Assembly (NCBI RefSeq): GCF_900240845.1
Contig: NZ_OERU01000001.1
Location: 310,001-374,000 of the forward strand
DNA length: 64,000 bases
Source of the DNA: Peptostreptococcus faecalis
GTDB taxonomy: Bacteria; Bacillota; Clostridia; Peptostreptococcales; Peptostreptococcaceae
Reading direction: 5' to 3'
Each line of letters begins with the position of its first letter. Within the stretch, counting starts at the first letter, position 1. Shown here in pieces: positions 32,067 to 44,431 of this stretch. Below the pieces are notes generated by a model. The model searched no databases and had not been told where the DNA came from. It worked only from the letters and a program-made list of their open reading frames with translations. The position numbers were made by a program, and so were the translations under genes.

Positions 32067-33218
32067 CTAACTACTTTTTAGCTTCTCTTTCAAATACTCT
32101 ACAGCTTTTTGAAGTTGTTCATTGCTATTTTTTACTTCTATAGTCGGTTTTATTCCTTTTTTATCAATATAATTTCCGTTAGGTGTAAAATACTGAGATG
32201 TAGTAAGTTTATAACCGCTTCCATCCCTTAGTCCTACAACGCTTTGAACAAGTCCCTTACCATAAGTAGTTGTTCCTATAGAAATACCTGCTTTATTGTC
32301 AACAATTGCTCCTGTCAAAATTTCAGATGCAGAAGCAGAATGTTCATTAGTTAATACTACCAAAGGAAGGTTAATTTTTTCTTTATCAGTGCTTTTTAAA
32401 TATACTCTATCTTTCTTATTATCTTCAGTATATACTATCACGCCTTCTCCCAATATCTGATCAGAAATTTTTTCTACTGAGTCTAAAAGACCACCACCAT
32501 TATCTCTAACATCAATAATTAAAGCCTTCATATTATTCTTTTTCAAATTTAAAATTGCACTTCTAAAATCCTTATCTGTATCTTCATCAAAACTTTCAAT
32601 TTTTACATAACCAATATTATCTTCTTTCATTTCGCTTTTTATTGATTCTATTTTTATTTCTTTTCTAGTAAGCTTTTTATTGATTATCTTTTTATCTCTC
32701 ATAAAAGAAACGTCTACTTGCGTACCTTCTTCGCCTCTGATATTCTTTGTAGCTATATCAATATCTTGATTAGCATAGCTTTTCCCATTAATTTTCAGAA
32801 TTTGATCACCTTTTTTTACTCCAGCTGTCTTTGCAGGACTGTTCTCAAATACTCTTTCCACAACTATCAATCCTGATGATTCTTCAGCTTTTAATAACAT
32901 TCCTATTCCTACATACTTGCCTGAAGAAGACTCCATCAACTGGCGCATCTCATCTTTTGTATAGTATGCCGAATACACATCCTCTGTACCATAAAAAAGA
33001 CCTTTATAAATTCCTTCTTCAAGTTTTTCTTCATTTGGTTTTTTATAGAAATCCTCATGTATAGCTTCATTCAATCCAATTAGCTTTTTATATTTTTCAT
33101 ATTCTGAATTAGGCAAAAATGCTACTATATTAAATTGAGTCAACACAAATGTTGTAACAATAGCTGTAGCAACTACTAATCCCATATTTTTTAAAAATTG
33201 CTTTTTATTAAATTTCAT
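32067..33218 (-). CDS. C-terminal processing (S41) protease with PDZ domain
   Basis: A 383-residue membrane-anchored serine protease. A membrane helix (about 13-30) comes first, then a PDZ domain around residues 95-170 (YVGIGMLL...ILKING), then the catalytic domain with DVRDNGGG, the nucleophile Ser in EHSASASEI and the Lys in GTTTYGKG: the Ser-Lys dyad of CtpA/CtpB enzymes. It acts on the outer face of the membrane on peptide C-termini, for example in envelope quality control. It lies between cobT and the transketolase genes and has its own GAGGA ribosome binding site. Confidence 0.94.
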   Translation of the reverse strand: MKFNKKQFLKNMGLVVATAIVTTFVLTQFNIVAFLPNSEYEKYKKLIGLNEAIHEDFYKKPNEEKLEEGIYKGLFYGTEDVYSAYYTKDEMRQLMESSSGKYVGIGMLLKAEESSGLIVVERVFENSPAKTAGVKKGDQILKINGKSYANQDIDIATKNIRGEEGTQVDVSFMRDKKIINKKLTRKEIKIESIKSEMKEDNIGYVKIESFDEDTDKDFRSAILNLKKNNMKALIIDVRDNGGGLLDSVEKISDQILGEGVIVYTEDNKKDRVYLKSTDKEKINLPLVVLTNEHSASASEILTGAIVDNKAGISIGTTTYGKGLVQSVVGLRDGSGYKLTTSQYFTPNGNYIDKKGIKPTIEVKNSNEQLQKAVEYLKEKLKSS

Positions 33219-33285
33219 ATTATATCCTCTTTAATACGTATATAAATGTCAAAAATATGTATCTTAATGCTATTTCCTTTTGATT

Positions 33286-34227
33286 TTATTCCCACTCTTT
33301 GTTTAAAATATCAATAGCCTCTTTTACAATATTTTCGCTTGTCAAGCCAAAGTATTTATAAAGTTCATCTGCTTTACCTGACATTCCAAATTTATCGTTT
33401 ATGCCGATTCTTTTCACGTATACCGGGTAGTTCTCTGAAACAACTTCACTAATTGCAGATCCAAGACCTCCAATAATACTATGATCTTCTACCGTCAAAA
33501 TTTTTCCGGTTTCTTTTGCGCAATTAATAATTAGTTCTTCATCTATTGGTTTTATAGTAGACATATTTATAACTCTTGCATTTATTCCTTGCTCTTTTAA
33601 TATATTTGAAGCTTCTAATGCTTCATATACTAATGGACCACATGCAAATATTGACAAATCATCACCCTCGTTTAATATATCGCCCTTGCCAAAATTAAAT
33701 TTATACTCTTCATTATATATGTCAGATACATCTTCTCTAACCATTCTAACATATGATGGACCAATATCATTTGATATATATTTTATTATTTCACTAGCTT
33801 CTTTTGAGTCCGCTGGAACAAAAACTTTCATATTAGGTAATACTCTCATTATCGAGATATCTTCTATACTTTGATGAGTTGCACCATCTTCTCCTGTCAT
33901 TATACCTGCATGAGTAGAGCATATTTTAACATTTAAATTTGCCATACAGACCATATTTCGTATTATCTCATATGCCCTTCCAGTTTCAAATACTGCAAAT
34001 GAACTTGCAAAAACAGTTTTTCCTGCAGATGCAAGGCCTGATGATATACCAATTAGATTTTGTTCTGCTATTCCTACATTAAAAAATCTATTTGGGAATG
34101 TTTTTTTAAAATACATAGTTTTTGTAGATTCTGATAAATCAGCATCTACAACAATAACATTCTCATCATTATTTCCAATTTCAACCAAAGTTTTTCCAAA
34201 TGTTTCTCTCATCGAATTCTTTTGCAT
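33286..34227 (-). CDS. Transketolase, C-terminal subunit
   Basis: A protein of about 313 residues equal to the pyrimidine-binding and C-terminal domains of transketolase. Marks include FFNVGIAEQNLIGISSGLASAGKTVF (the Glu that activates thiamine diphosphate lies in IAEQN), THAGIMTGEDGATHQSIEDI and the late EDHSIIGGLGS. The ATG at 34227 has a plausible site in GGTGG; a GTG at 34236, directly after the stop of the partner gene, is an alternative. Together with the upstream subunit it forms a split transketolase of the non-oxidative pentose phosphate pathway. Confidence 0.95.
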   Translation of the reverse strand: MQKNSMRETFGKTLVEIGNNDENVIVVDADLSESTKTMYFKKTFPNRFFNVGIAEQNLIGISSGLASAGKTVFASSFAVFETGRAYEIIRNMVCMANLNVKICSTHAGIMTGEDGATHQSIEDISIMRVLPNMKVFVPADSKEASEIIKYISNDIGPSYVRMVREDVSDIYNEEYKFNFGKGDILNEGDDLSIFACGPLVYEALEASNILKEQGINARVINMSTIKPIDEELIINCAKETGKILTVEDHSIIGGLGSAISEVVSENYPVYVKRIGINDKFGMSGKADELYKYFGLTSENIVKEAIDILNKEWE

Positions 34228-34236
34228 GTATTCCAC

Positions 34237-35049
34237 CTACCTCAGCTCTTCTAGAGCTATTTTATACTCTTCTTCATTTGGTATCTTACTATGCCATTCA
34301 TAGTTATTTTCCATAAAAGATACGCCCTTGCCTTTGACAGTTTTTGCTAAAACTAGCACTGGTTTTTCTTCTACCATATCAAATACATTGAATGCGCTGA
34401 AAATCTGGTCAAAATCATGACCATCTACTTCTACAACATACCATCCAAAAGATGAAAATTTCTTTGATATAGATCCTAAATCCATTACATCCTCAGTTTT
34501 TCCATCTATCTGCAACCCATTCATATCTACTATTGCCATTAAATTATCTAATTTATATTGATTAGCAAGCATAGCTGCTTCCCATATAATACCTTCTTGT
34601 AATTCTCCATCTCCTATTAGCGCATATACATTGTAATTCAAATTGTCTATTTTAGACGCCAGTGCCATTCCGCACGCTGCAGATAATCCTTGCCCAAGTG
34701 AACCTGTTGTAATATCTACTCCACTTACCTTTATCATATCTGGGCTTCCCTGTAGATTTCCATTTATTTTTCTATATTGGTTTAGCTCGTCATCTAAAAG
34801 GTATCCTTTTTCATACAACGTTGCATAAAGAGCTGGAGATGAATGCCCTTTTGACATTACAAATCTATCTCTATCAGCCTTATCTGGTTCTTCAACGTCT
34901 ATATTCATTTTTCCAAAATATAGAGAAGTTATAATATCAACACAGGATAGAGCTCCCCCTGGATGACCAGAACCTGCATTGTATATCATCTTTATAATAT
35001 TTCTTCTTATTTTTTTTGCCTTATCAGCTAATATTTCATAATCAGTCAT
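34237..35049 (-). CDS. Transketolase, N-terminal subunit
   Basis: A 270-residue thiamine-diphosphate-binding half. Key segments are GHPGGALSCVDI, GHSSPALYATL, TGSLGQGLSAACGMAL and the ThDP/Mg motif GDGELQEG...NLMAIVDMNGLQIDG. The stop directly precedes the C-terminal subunit gene, so both are translated together. The two-gene form is common in clostridia and archaea, whereas most bacteria have one 660-residue chain. AAGGAG lies before the ATG. Confidence 0.95.
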   Translation of the reverse strand: MTDYEILADKAKKIRRNIIKMIYNAGSGHPGGALSCVDIITSLYFGKMNIDVEEPDKADRDRFVMSKGHSSPALYATLYEKGYLLDDELNQYRKINGNLQGSPDMIKVSGVDITTGSLGQGLSAACGMALASKIDNLNYNVYALIGDGELQEGIIWEAAMLANQYKLDNLMAIVDMNGLQIDGKTEDVMDLGSISKKFSSFGWYVVEVDGHDFDQIFSAFNVFDMVEEKPVLVLAKTVKGKGVSFMENNYEWHSKIPNEEEYKIALEELR

Positions 35050-35286
35050 TTTATAACTTCTCCTTTTTACTCAATATTTTAAAATAAAAATCATAAATAC
35101 AGACCTTTTTTCTAATATACTGTCCTCTTACCGAAATCAAATTGTTGAATTTACTACCTTTCTAATTATACTACATAAATATACTATGTACAATATTCAC
35201 TAGATTATGCTAAAATTAATATTATTTACGAATATTAAAAAAATATATATAAAAGCAATAAAACTATAAATAATAGAGGTGTTTAT

Positions 35287-35676
35287 ATGATATACGGAAT
35301 TGGAACTGACATTATCGAAATAGATAGAATTAGAAATTCAATTAATAAAAACCCTAAACTCTTACAAAAACTTTTTTCTGAAGATGAATTAGATCTTCTA
35401 AGCAGTAAAAACTTTAAGGCCGAATCTGTCGCTGGAAATTTTTCAGCTAAGGAAGCAGTTATAAAGTCTGTAGGAACTGGATTACGCGGCTTTAGTATAA
35501 AAGATGTCCAAATTTTAAGAGACGATTTGAATAAACCTATAGTAGTTTTTTCAGGTGAATTCAAAAATTTTTGTGAGTCAATAAATGTAGAAAAAATATT
35601 AGTTTCTATATCTCACTCAAAAAATTATGCAGTAGCGAATGCCATCGCAATCCTATCTAGTAATTATGTTGAATAA
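35287..35676 (+). CDS. acpS: Holo-[acyl-carrier-protein] synthase
   Basis: A 129-residue AcpS. It opens with YGIGTDIIEIDRI (Asp8, Mg ligand) and has GNFSAKEAVIKSVGTG (Glu56, second ligand), followed by VSISHSKNYAVANAIA near the end. It transfers 4'-phosphopantetheine from CoA to apo-ACP, needed for fatty acid synthesis. ATG follows AGAGGTG. It stands alone on the plus strand, divergent from the transketolase genes, and ends at a 23-bp terminator hairpin. Confidence 0.97.
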   Translation: MIYGIGTDIIEIDRIRNSINKNPKLLQKLFSEDELDLLSSKNFKAESVAGNFSAKEAVIKSVGTGLRGFSIKDVQILRDDLNKPIVVFSGEFKNFCESINVEKILVSISHSKNYAVANAIAILSSNYVE

Positions 35677-35680
35677 AAAT

Positions 35681-35733
35681 ATAAATAAAAAACGCTTAAG
35701 AATAGTCTTTATTCTTAAGCGTTTTTTATTTAT
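35681..35733. terminator. Bidirectional terminator between acpS and the ATP synthase operon
   Basis: A perfect 23-bp stem (35681-35703 with 35711-35733) flanked by A/T tracts ends acpS on the plus strand and the 190-codon gene plus the ATP synthase operon on the minus strand. Confidence 0.95.
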
Positions 35734-35752
35734 ATATAGATGCGTAAATAGT

Positions 35753-36325
35753 TTAATTTATCTGTTCAAATTTAGCTATTTTCCAAGAACCATTGTTCAG
35801 TTTTACCATCCATACTTTTTCTTTTTTGTTTTTAAATACTTTATTATCAGTTTTTTTATAATTTTTATTATTATATTCGCTGTACATAACGGATTTATCT
35901 TTTGTATCAAAATATGTCACATCGTATGTTACTTCATATAACTGAGTATCGTCTAGAGGGAAAGACTCAACACTATTGTCTCTTCTAGGAAATTCTATTT
36001 GTTTTCCTGTATAATCAATTTGTTTTATATTATTCACTTTGATGTTTTTCATATTTTTCATCATTTTAGCAGTTAATCTCGCCTCTACTCTATTCTTATC
36101 ATCATATAGATACCATCTTTTATACTCTTCGTATGGCATCATTCCATTTGGAACATTTCTACCATCTCTTAGTTCTAGTAACTCATAATACTGTTCCAAA
36201 ACTTTTTCAGGGTACGTATCATCGATTTTAACAGTATCTCTATGATGCTTTGAATTCAAATAGAAACCTGCAAAAATTGCTAGTACAATAAATACTACTA
36301 TAGAAAGCCAATGTTTAAATTTCAA
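35753..36325 (-). CDS. Membrane-anchored protein of unknown function at the end of the ATP synthase operon
   Basis: I do not recognise a named family with certainty. The 190-residue protein has one N-terminal helix (about 7-24), then a soluble part with alpha-beta character (LEQYYELLELRDG..., then paired strands ending NGSWKIAKFEQI). This resembles the NTF2-like/DUF4829 class of extracytoplasmic domains. Translation starts at TTG directly after the atpC stop, with GAGG in the end of atpC, so it is translationally coupled to the operon. No 190-residue extra gene is part of the standard atp set; a role in assembly or membrane stress is only a guess. Confidence 0.75.
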   Translation of the reverse strand: MKFKHWLSIVVFIVLAIFAGFYLNSKHHRDTVKIDDTYPEKVLEQYYELLELRDGRNVPNGMMPYEEYKRWYLYDDKNRVEARLTAKMMKNMKNIKVNNIKQIDYTGKQIEFPRRDNSVESFPLDDTQLYEVTYDVTYFDTKDKSVMYSEYNNKNYKKTDNKVFKNKKEKVWMVKLNNGSWKIAKFEQIN

Positions 36326-36594
36326 TTATTTTTCCTCTTGATCATTCCAAACAGCTTTTTCAGTTACTAAAACAGTGTCTGTTTTTCCATCGACTGTAAC
36401 AAATCCATTACCTATACTAGCAAGTTTGAATTTTCCGTCTATCTTTATTTTTAATTTTCCCTCTTTAACTCCAGCCACTATAGGAATATGACCTTTTAAT
36501 ACAGCTCTATCCCCTACTGTCGTTTTAAATATTACCATTTCAGCTTCTTTATCAAAGAAAGTCTTATCAGGAGTAACCACTTTTAATTTAAACA

Positions 36595-36595
<1 letters not shown>
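36326..36595 (-). CDS. atpC: F1Fo ATP synthase epsilon subunit
   Basis: An 89-residue epsilon subunit consisting of the N-terminal beta-sandwich (TPDKTFFDKEAEMVIFKT, GDRAVLKGHIPIV). The usual C-terminal two-helix domain (about 45 residues in E. coli or Bacillus) is missing, so the inhibitory extended state of epsilon is not expected. It starts at GTG overlapping the atpD stop by one base (TAGTG). Confidence 0.94.
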
Positions 36596-39001
<2,406 letters not shown>

Positions 39002-39020
39002 TTACTTACCCCCTCCTATG

Positions 39021-40523
39021 TTATATCTCGTCTTTAAATTTAACTTTAAATTCTTCTATCGCCTTAGTAAGTTCCTCGTTAAAATCTTCTCCCTTTAATA
39101 TCTTTTTAGTTATTTCGGGATGAACGCTATCTATATAATCATATACTTCTAATTCAAAATCCTTTATCTTGTCTAGACTTATGTCAGCAAGTAGATTATT
39201 TATAACTGCATATATTATAATTACTTGATTTTCAACAGGTATAGGATTGTTTTCATCTTGTTTTAATACTTCAACAATTCTCTCACCTTGAGATAATCTT
39301 CTTTTAGTATCCTCATCCAAGTCAGATCCAAACTGTGCAAATGCCGCAAGTTCTCTATATTGTGAGTATGCAAGTTTTAATGTACCCGCAATCTTTTTCA
39401 TAGATTTTATTTGGGCTGAACCTCCGACTCTCGAAACTGATATTCCAGGGTCCACGGCTGGTCTAACACCTGCATAGAACAACTCTGGTTGCAAATAAAT
39501 CTGTCCATCTGTAATAGATATTACGTTAGTTGGTATATATGCTGATACATCTCCTGCCTGAGTCTCAATAACAGGAAGCGCAGTCATAGAACCTCCTCCT
39601 AGATCATCAGAAAGTTTTGCAGATCTTTCAAGTAGTCTAGAATGAAGATAGAATACATCCCCAGGATAAGCTTCACGACCTGGTGGTCTTCTAAGAAGTA
39701 ATGACATCTCTCTATAAGCTACCGCTTGTTTACTTAGATCATCATATATAATTAAAACATCTTTACCATTATACATAAACTCTTCACCTATAGAAGTTCC
39801 AGTATATGGTGCTAAGTACTGAAGTGGTGCAGATTCAGAAGCTGATGCAGATACTACTAATGTATAGTTCATAGCTCCGTATTCTTCCAAAGTAGACACT
39901 AACTGTGCCACTGTAGATCTCTTCTGACCAATCGCAACGTATATACAAATTACATCTTTTCCTTTTTGATTTATTATTGTATCTGTAAGTATAGATGTTT
40001 TTCCTGTTTGCTTATCACCAATTATTAGTTCTCTCTGTCCCTTACCAATAGGAACCATTGAATCTATAGATTTAATACCTGTTTGTAGAGGTTGATACAC
40101 TGATCTTCTGCTCATTATACCAGGAGCAGGAGACTCTACGGGTCTAGTCTTTTCTGTTTCAATAGGACCTTTTCCATCGATTGGTTGACCTAAAGCATTT
40201 ATAACTCTACCTATCATCTGTTCCCCTACAGGAACTTCTGCTACTCTACCTGTTCTTTTTACGACATCGCCTTCTTTTATTCCGAAGTCCTCTCCCAGTA
40301 TAACTGCTCCAACAACTTCTTCCTCAAGGTTTAAGGCTAAACCATACACATTTCCAGGAAACTCAAGCAGCTCTCCAGACATTGCATTTTCAAGTCCGTA
40401 CACACTTGCTATACCGTCTCCAACATTTAAAACACTACCTGTGTCCGTAAGTTTTATTTTATTCTCATAATTTTTAATTTGACTTTTAATTATGGAACTT
40501 ATCTCTTCCGGCTTTAAATTCAT
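39021..40523 (-). CDS. atpA: F1Fo ATP synthase alpha subunit
   Basis: A 500-residue non-catalytic subunit with P-loop GDKQTGKTS (about 169-177), the [12 protein letters not shown] block, [14 protein letters not shown] and the arginine-finger segment [17 protein letters not shown]. The length is usual. It lies between atpH and atpG in the operon. Confidence 0.98.
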   Translation of the reverse strand: MNLKPEEISSIIKSQIKNYENKIKLTDTGSVLNVGDGIASVYGLENAMSGELLEFPGNVYGLALNLEEEVVGAVILGEDFGIKEGDVVKRTGRVAEVPVGEQMIGRVINALGQPIDGKGPIETEKTRPVESPAPGIMSRRSVYQPLQTGIKSIDSMVPIGKGQRELIIGDKQTGKTSILTDTIINQKGKDVICIYVAIGQKRSTVAQLVSTLEEYGAMNYTLVVSASASESAPLQYLAPYTGTSIGEEFMYNGKDVLIIYDDLSKQAVAYREMSLLLRRPPGREAYPGDVFYLHSRLLERSAKLSDDLGGGSMTALPVIETQAGDVSAYIPTNVISITDGQIYLQPELFYAGVRPAVDPGISVSRVGGSAQIKSMKKIAGTLKLAYSQYRELAAFAQFGSDLDEDTKRRLSQGERIVEVLKQDENNPIPVENQVIIIYAVINNLLADISLDKIKDFELEVYDYIDSVHPEITKKILKGEDFNEELTKAIEEFKVKFKDEI

Positions 40524-40539
40524 GGGGTCACCACCGTTT

Positions 40540-41082
40540 CTATGATATTACTTGAAATAAACTCTGTTTTAAATCATCTAATCTAGATTTAACACTTCCA
40601 TCTATTTCTTCGTTTCCTATTCTTACAAGGACTCCACCAAGAATATCCTTGTCTATTTTATTTGTTAATACTACTTTTTTATTATACATAGCAGAAAGCT
40701 TTGTCTCTAATTTAGAAATATCTTCAGAACTCAAAGCAATTGCACTCGTAACAGTTCCTTCTAGAATATTGTTTTTATCATTAAGTAATGTTTTATATTC
40801 AACAACAATATCAGACAGTTCTGAAGTTCTAGTATTCTCTATCAAGACCATAAAGAAATTGTATGATATCGATGATACTTTACCATAAACTATTTCCTTC
40901 ATAACATTTTTCTTTTCATTCCTTGTTACAAAAGGAGATCTTAATGCGTCATACAAACTTTCATTAGAATCAATAAGATTTTCTAAGTCTAATATTTCAG
41001 AGTATACTTGTGAAGTAATTTCCTGCTCATCTGCCAGTTCAAATAGTGCTTGTGCATATCTACTTCCTATTTGGCTAGTCAT
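40540..41082 (-). CDS. atpH: F1Fo ATP synthase delta subunit
   Basis: A 180-residue OSCP-like stalk subunit with N-terminal helices ([13 protein letters not shown]) and a C-terminal [20 protein letters not shown] segment. It connects the top of F1 with the b subunits. Its ATG shares one base with the atpF stop (TAATG). Confidence 0.96.
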   Translation of the reverse strand: MTSQIGSRYAQALFELADEQEITSQVYSEILDLENLIDSNESLYDALRSPFVTRNEKKNVMKEIVYGKVSSISYNFFMVLIENTRTSELSDIVVEYKTLLNDKNNILEGTVTSAIALSSEDISKLETKLSAMYNKKVVLTNKIDKDILGGVLVRIGNEEIDGSVKSRLDDLKQSLFQVIS

Positions 41083-41582
41083 TATTTAGCATCTCCTACC
41101 TCTTTGATAAATTCATCTATTAAATCTTCGTGCTTTGACTTGTCTATATCTTTTTCTATAATTTTAGATGCAACCATTACGGCCATATCTGATATTTCAT
41201 TTTTAACATCTACAAAAGCTTGATTCTTTTCTTTTTCAATATCGTCTGCTGCTTTAAGTTTCATAGTTTCAACTTCTTTTTTAGCAACATTGATCATTTC
41301 TTCAGATTTTTCTTCAGCTCTTCTCTTTGCAAGTTCTACAATTTCTTGTCCCTTGCTTCTTGCTGTTCCAACCTTAGTTTCATACTCAGACTTAAATTTT
41401 AACCCTTCTTCTTTAGCTTCTTCAGCAACTTTTATATCATTTTTTATTATTTCTTCTCTTGATTCAATTATGTTGATTACAGGTTTGAATAAAATTTTTC
41501 TTAAAATCAAAAATAATATAAATGTGTTTGCCAGAGTTATAAAGAGTTCATAACTTAAGCCTATTAATGGCTTAAACTCCAT
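41082..41582 (-). CDS. atpF: F1Fo ATP synthase b subunit
   Basis: A 166-residue b subunit: N-terminal membrane helix (about 10-28) followed by a long charged coiled coil (residues 40-135) that forms the peripheral stalk. It lies between atpE and atpH. Confidence 0.96.
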   Translation of the reverse strand: MEFKPLIGLSYELFITLANTFILFLILRKILFKPVINIIESREEIIKNDIKVAEEAKEEGLKFKSEYETKVGTARSKGQEIVELAKRRAEEKSEEMINVAKKEVETMKLKAADDIEKEKNQAFVDVKNEISDMAVMVASKIIEKDIDKSKHEDLIDEFIKEVGDAK

Positions 41583-41632
41583 AATTATCCTCCTATTTCA
41601 ATCGCTTAAAATTACCTTTCCTTTAAGGCTAC

Positions 41633-41923
<291 letters not shown>

Positions 41924-41971
41924 TTAATTTAATTTTATTTATAATAAGTATTTATTACTAAATTACTATCT

Positions 41972-42676
41972 TTATTCCTCTGCCACGCTTCCAACAAATA
42001 CCATAGTTAACATTGTAAAAATAAATGCTTGCAATGCACCCGCAAAAAGGTCAAAATACAAGTTCAACGGAAGTGGAATTAAAAACATTCCAACTGGAAC
42101 TTGCATATTTGGTATAAGTGTTGAAAGGTAAGCCAATAACTGCATAAATAGTGACATTATTATAGTTCCACCAAGTATATTACCAAAGGGACGGAAACTT
42201 AATGATATTGGCCTTGCTATTTCTCCTATTATATTAAGCGGTGCTAATAGTGGAGTTGGCTCAATAAGAGTCTTAAAGTATCCAAGACCTTGGAATTTAA
42301 CACCCATTACATACACCATTAAGAATGTAGTTAACCCCCATGCTACAGTAGTATCCAAGTCTGTAGTTGGTGATTTAATACCAAACACTGTTATTAAATT
42401 TGAACATAAGAAAAATAAAAATATCGTTCCAATATACGAAACTATACCTGGAACCTTATTTACAAACTTATCACCCATTGTTTCCCTAACCATTTTTCTC
42501 AAAAAATCAATGGCGTACTCAAGGAAAAGTTGTCTTTTTGTTGTTGGTATTTTCTTTAAATTTCTAGTAAGTATTAAAGATACAACAATCAGAAATAACA
42601 TCACCAACCACTGAACAATAATTGTTTCACTTATCTTTAAATCTCCAATATACAAAAGATATCTAGATTGATACAA
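41972..42676 (-). CDS. atpB: F1Fo ATP synthase a subunit
   Basis: A 234-residue a subunit with about five to six helices and the essential Arg in LSFRPFGNILGG (about residue 160), followed by a C-terminal GALQAFIFTMLTMVF segment. It forms the ion half-channels against the c ring. It starts at TTG behind AGGAGGAG. Confidence 0.96.
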   Translation of the reverse strand: MYQSRYLLYIGDLKISETIIVQWLVMLFLIVVSLILTRNLKKIPTTKRQLFLEYAIDFLRKMVRETMGDKFVNKVPGIVSYIGTIFLFFLCSNLITVFGIKSPTTDLDTTVAWGLTTFLMVYVMGVKFQGLGYFKTLIEPTPLLAPLNIIGEIARPISLSFRPFGNILGGTIIMSLFMQLLAYLSTLIPNMQVPVGMFLIPLPLNLYFDLFAGALQAFIFTMLTMVFVGSVAEE

Positions 42677-42679
42677 CGT

Positions 42680-43078
42680 CTACTCCTCCTTTCCAAGTTT
42701 TTTTGTTACTTTACTCAGTATTAGCTGCTGAACTCTTATTACAATACTAGTGCTCAACAATCCTACTGCTACAGTATAAATATTTATACTTTTGTTTACT
42801 GCCGCAAATATCAGTATAGCTGCATACATCGCAAATCTAATCCCGTACCCAAATACGGCAGCAAAAACAGCTTTATTTTTCTGCTTTCCCACAATGGATG
42901 TGATATCTCGAGCCAACATAAAAAGTGCCAACATTGATATCAAGCTTCCTGCAATGACACCTCCTATGGTCGACAAACTCGCCTTACCAGCTAATGCCAG
43001 TAATGCAAGTGCTACAATATCGTACACCACTATCCCTAAATATATTTTTTTTAAATCCTTCAAAAGCTCTTTATCCAA
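42680..43078 (-). CDS. atpI: ATP synthase subunit I (c-ring assembly factor)
   Basis: A 132-residue protein with four membrane helices, of the size and position of AtpI, which helps assemble the c ring in Na+-type ATP synthases. It starts at TTG, lies directly after the AtpZ-like gene and ends 3 bases before atpB. The assignment rests on size, topology and position; the sequence is poorly conserved across the family. Confidence 0.85.
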   Translation of the reverse strand: MDKELLKDLKKIYLGIVVYDIVALALLALAGKASLSTIGGVIAGSLISMLALFMLARDITSIVGKQKNKAVFAAVFGYGIRFAMYAAILIFAAVNKSINIYTVAVGLLSTSIVIRVQQLILSKVTKKLGKEE

Positions 43079-43082
43079 AGCC

Positions 43083-43313
43083 TCACTTCCTTTTCCCGAT
43101 ATATGATTTTAAGGTCTTGTATATACTTAAAAAAGCACTCAAAATCCCTAAAACTATAAATATTATAGAAAATACAGGAGAAGTTCCTATTTTTTTATCG
43201 ATAAATATACCGACAAATCCGCAACCAAAAATACATATAACCGCTGTCATACCTATTTGAGTTATAAGCGAAAAAGATTTCATTGCATCGACCCATACCT
43301 TTTTATTTGACAT
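43083..43313 (-). CDS. AtpZ/AtpI-like small membrane subunit
   Basis: A 76-residue protein with two membrane helices joined by a short polar loop (FIDKKIGTSP), matching the AtpZ-type (F0F1 ATPase-associated, putative Ca/Mg transporter) family that opens many clostridial atp operons. AAGGAG precedes the ATG. It is the first gene of the operon, downstream of an A-tract-rich leader. Its biochemical role is unsettled. Confidence 0.85.
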   Translation of the reverse strand: MSNKKVWVDAMKSFSLITQIGMTAVICIFGCGFVGIFIDKKIGTSPVFSIIFIVLGILSAFLSIYKTLKSYIGKRK

Positions 43314-43369
43314 AGTTCACTCCTTATTTAAATTCTTTTTCTTTAAAGTTATTGCTCGAAACTTCCACT

Positions 43370-43386
43370 ATGGTATATTTTACCAT
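43370..43386. promoter_or_regulatory. Palindrome in the atp operon promoter region
   Basis: ATGGTATATTTTACCAT has six- to seven-base arms and includes a TAAAAT hexamer on the minus strand, 57-73 bases upstream of the AtpZ-like start. It is a candidate regulator site; no known consensus is claimed. Confidence 0.4.
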
Positions 43387-43659
43387 TTTAAAATAACTTA
43401 TTCCACTAAATAATTAAATTTGAGCAAGGTATATATTTCTAAATATAAACTGTTTTTTTAAATATTTTCATTATATTTTTTATTATTTAGTCAGTTTTTT
43501 CTATTTTTTTAATGTTTTTTCTTTTTTTTATTAATGTATATATATTTTATTTTTTTGTTATTTTTTTGCACTATAACTATTTTTTTTCTTACTAAGCACA
43601 TTTTTGCCTTTAAAACGTTTGCATAAATAATCTTTTATTTTTTTTAATAAAGACAAACA

Positions 43660-43692
43660 TTGAGATTGATATAAATGCTACATCAATCTCAA
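43660..43692 (-). terminator. Terminator of the upp gene
   Basis: TTGAGATTGAT (43660-43670) pairs with ATCAATCTCAA (43682-43692) directly after the upp stop. Its tail on the minus strand is TGTTTGTCTTT, only moderately T-rich. Confidence 0.7.
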
Positions 43693-43697
43693 AAAGC

Positions 43698-44327
43698 TTA
43701 CTTAGTTCCAAACAATCTATCTCCTGCGTCACCAAGACCAGGCACTATATAATTATGATCATCCAAACCTTCATCAATCGATGCAATATACATATCAACA
43801 TCAGGATGTAATTTTTGAATGTACTCAACTCCTTCAGGTGAAGCAACTAAATTTACCATTTTAATGTCAGTCGCACCTCTTTTTTTCAATATTTCTATAG
43901 CAGCAGCTGCCGATCCACCTGTTGCCAGCATTGGATCTAATACAAATATTGTTCTCTTCTCTAAATCTTCAGGCAACTTAGAGTAGTATTCAAATGGCTC
44001 TGATGTTTCCGGGTCTCTATAAAGACCTATATGCCCTACTCTAGCAGAAGGTATAATATTTGTAAATGCTTCAACCATTCCCACTCCTGCTCTTAGAATT
44101 GGAATAAGCGCTAATTTCTTTCCAGATAGAACTTCTGCTTTCATCTTTTTTAACGGTGTTTCGATTTCAATTTCACATAAATCAAGATCTTTAGTAGCCT
44201 CATAACACATCAACATCGTAATTTCAGTCAATAATTCTCTGAAATCTTTCGAACTAGTGTCCTTCATTCTCATCAGTGTTAATTTATGCTCTATTAGAGG
44301 ATGTTTAATAACTGCCACATTACTCAT
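43698..44327 (-). CDS. upp: Uracil phosphoribosyltransferase
   Basis: A 209-residue type I phosphoribosyltransferase. It begins [19 protein letters not shown] and carries the PRPP loop [13 protein letters not shown] (about 127-139) and the uracil-binding GLGDAGDR near the C-terminus. It salvages uracil to UMP. The ATG at 44327 follows GGGAG; the longer frame from 44375 would add 16 residues not found in the family. Placement next to the ATP synthase operon is common in Firmicutes. Confidence 0.97.
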   Translation of the reverse strand: MSNVAVIKHPLIEHKLTLMRMKDTSSKDFRELLTEITMLMCYEATKDLDLCEIEIETPLKKMKAEVLSGKKLALIPILRAGVGMVEAFTNIIPSARVGHIGLYRDPETSEPFEYYSKLPEDLEKRTIFVLDPMLATGGSAAAAIEILKKRGATDIKMVNLVASPEGVEYIQKLHPDVDMYIASIDEGLDDHNYIVPGLGDAGDRLFGTK

Positions 44328-44431
44328 AAATCTTCTCCCTATATATTTTTTATTTTTTTGCTTAAGCGTATTCATATGTATAGCATATAATTATATACTA
44401 TACCCCGTAATTCACTATAATATACTTTTTT

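Larger units (their letters stand above)
43314..43697. other. Promoter region of the ATP synthase operon, rich in A-tracts
   Basis: No gene was found here. On the minus strand (toward the operon) the region 43440-43660 has many runs of five to nine A, several about 10-11 bases apart, as expected for bent DNA or an UP-type promoter element. Closer to the operon lies ATGGTATATTTTACCAT (43370-43386), a near-perfect dyad that could be the -10 region with an operator. The upp terminator is at the far end. Confidence 0.6.

Noticed and set aside
34237-35049. Split transketolase considered as a frameshifted single gene
   Set aside because: Both halves are complete domains with their own starts, and the two-gene form is well established in clostridia and archaea.
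43440-43660. Possible leader peptide or small RNA in the T-rich stretch upstream of the ATP synthase operon
   Set aside because: No start codon with a ribosome binding site and no stable stem other than the upp terminator; base composition alone explains the open frames.
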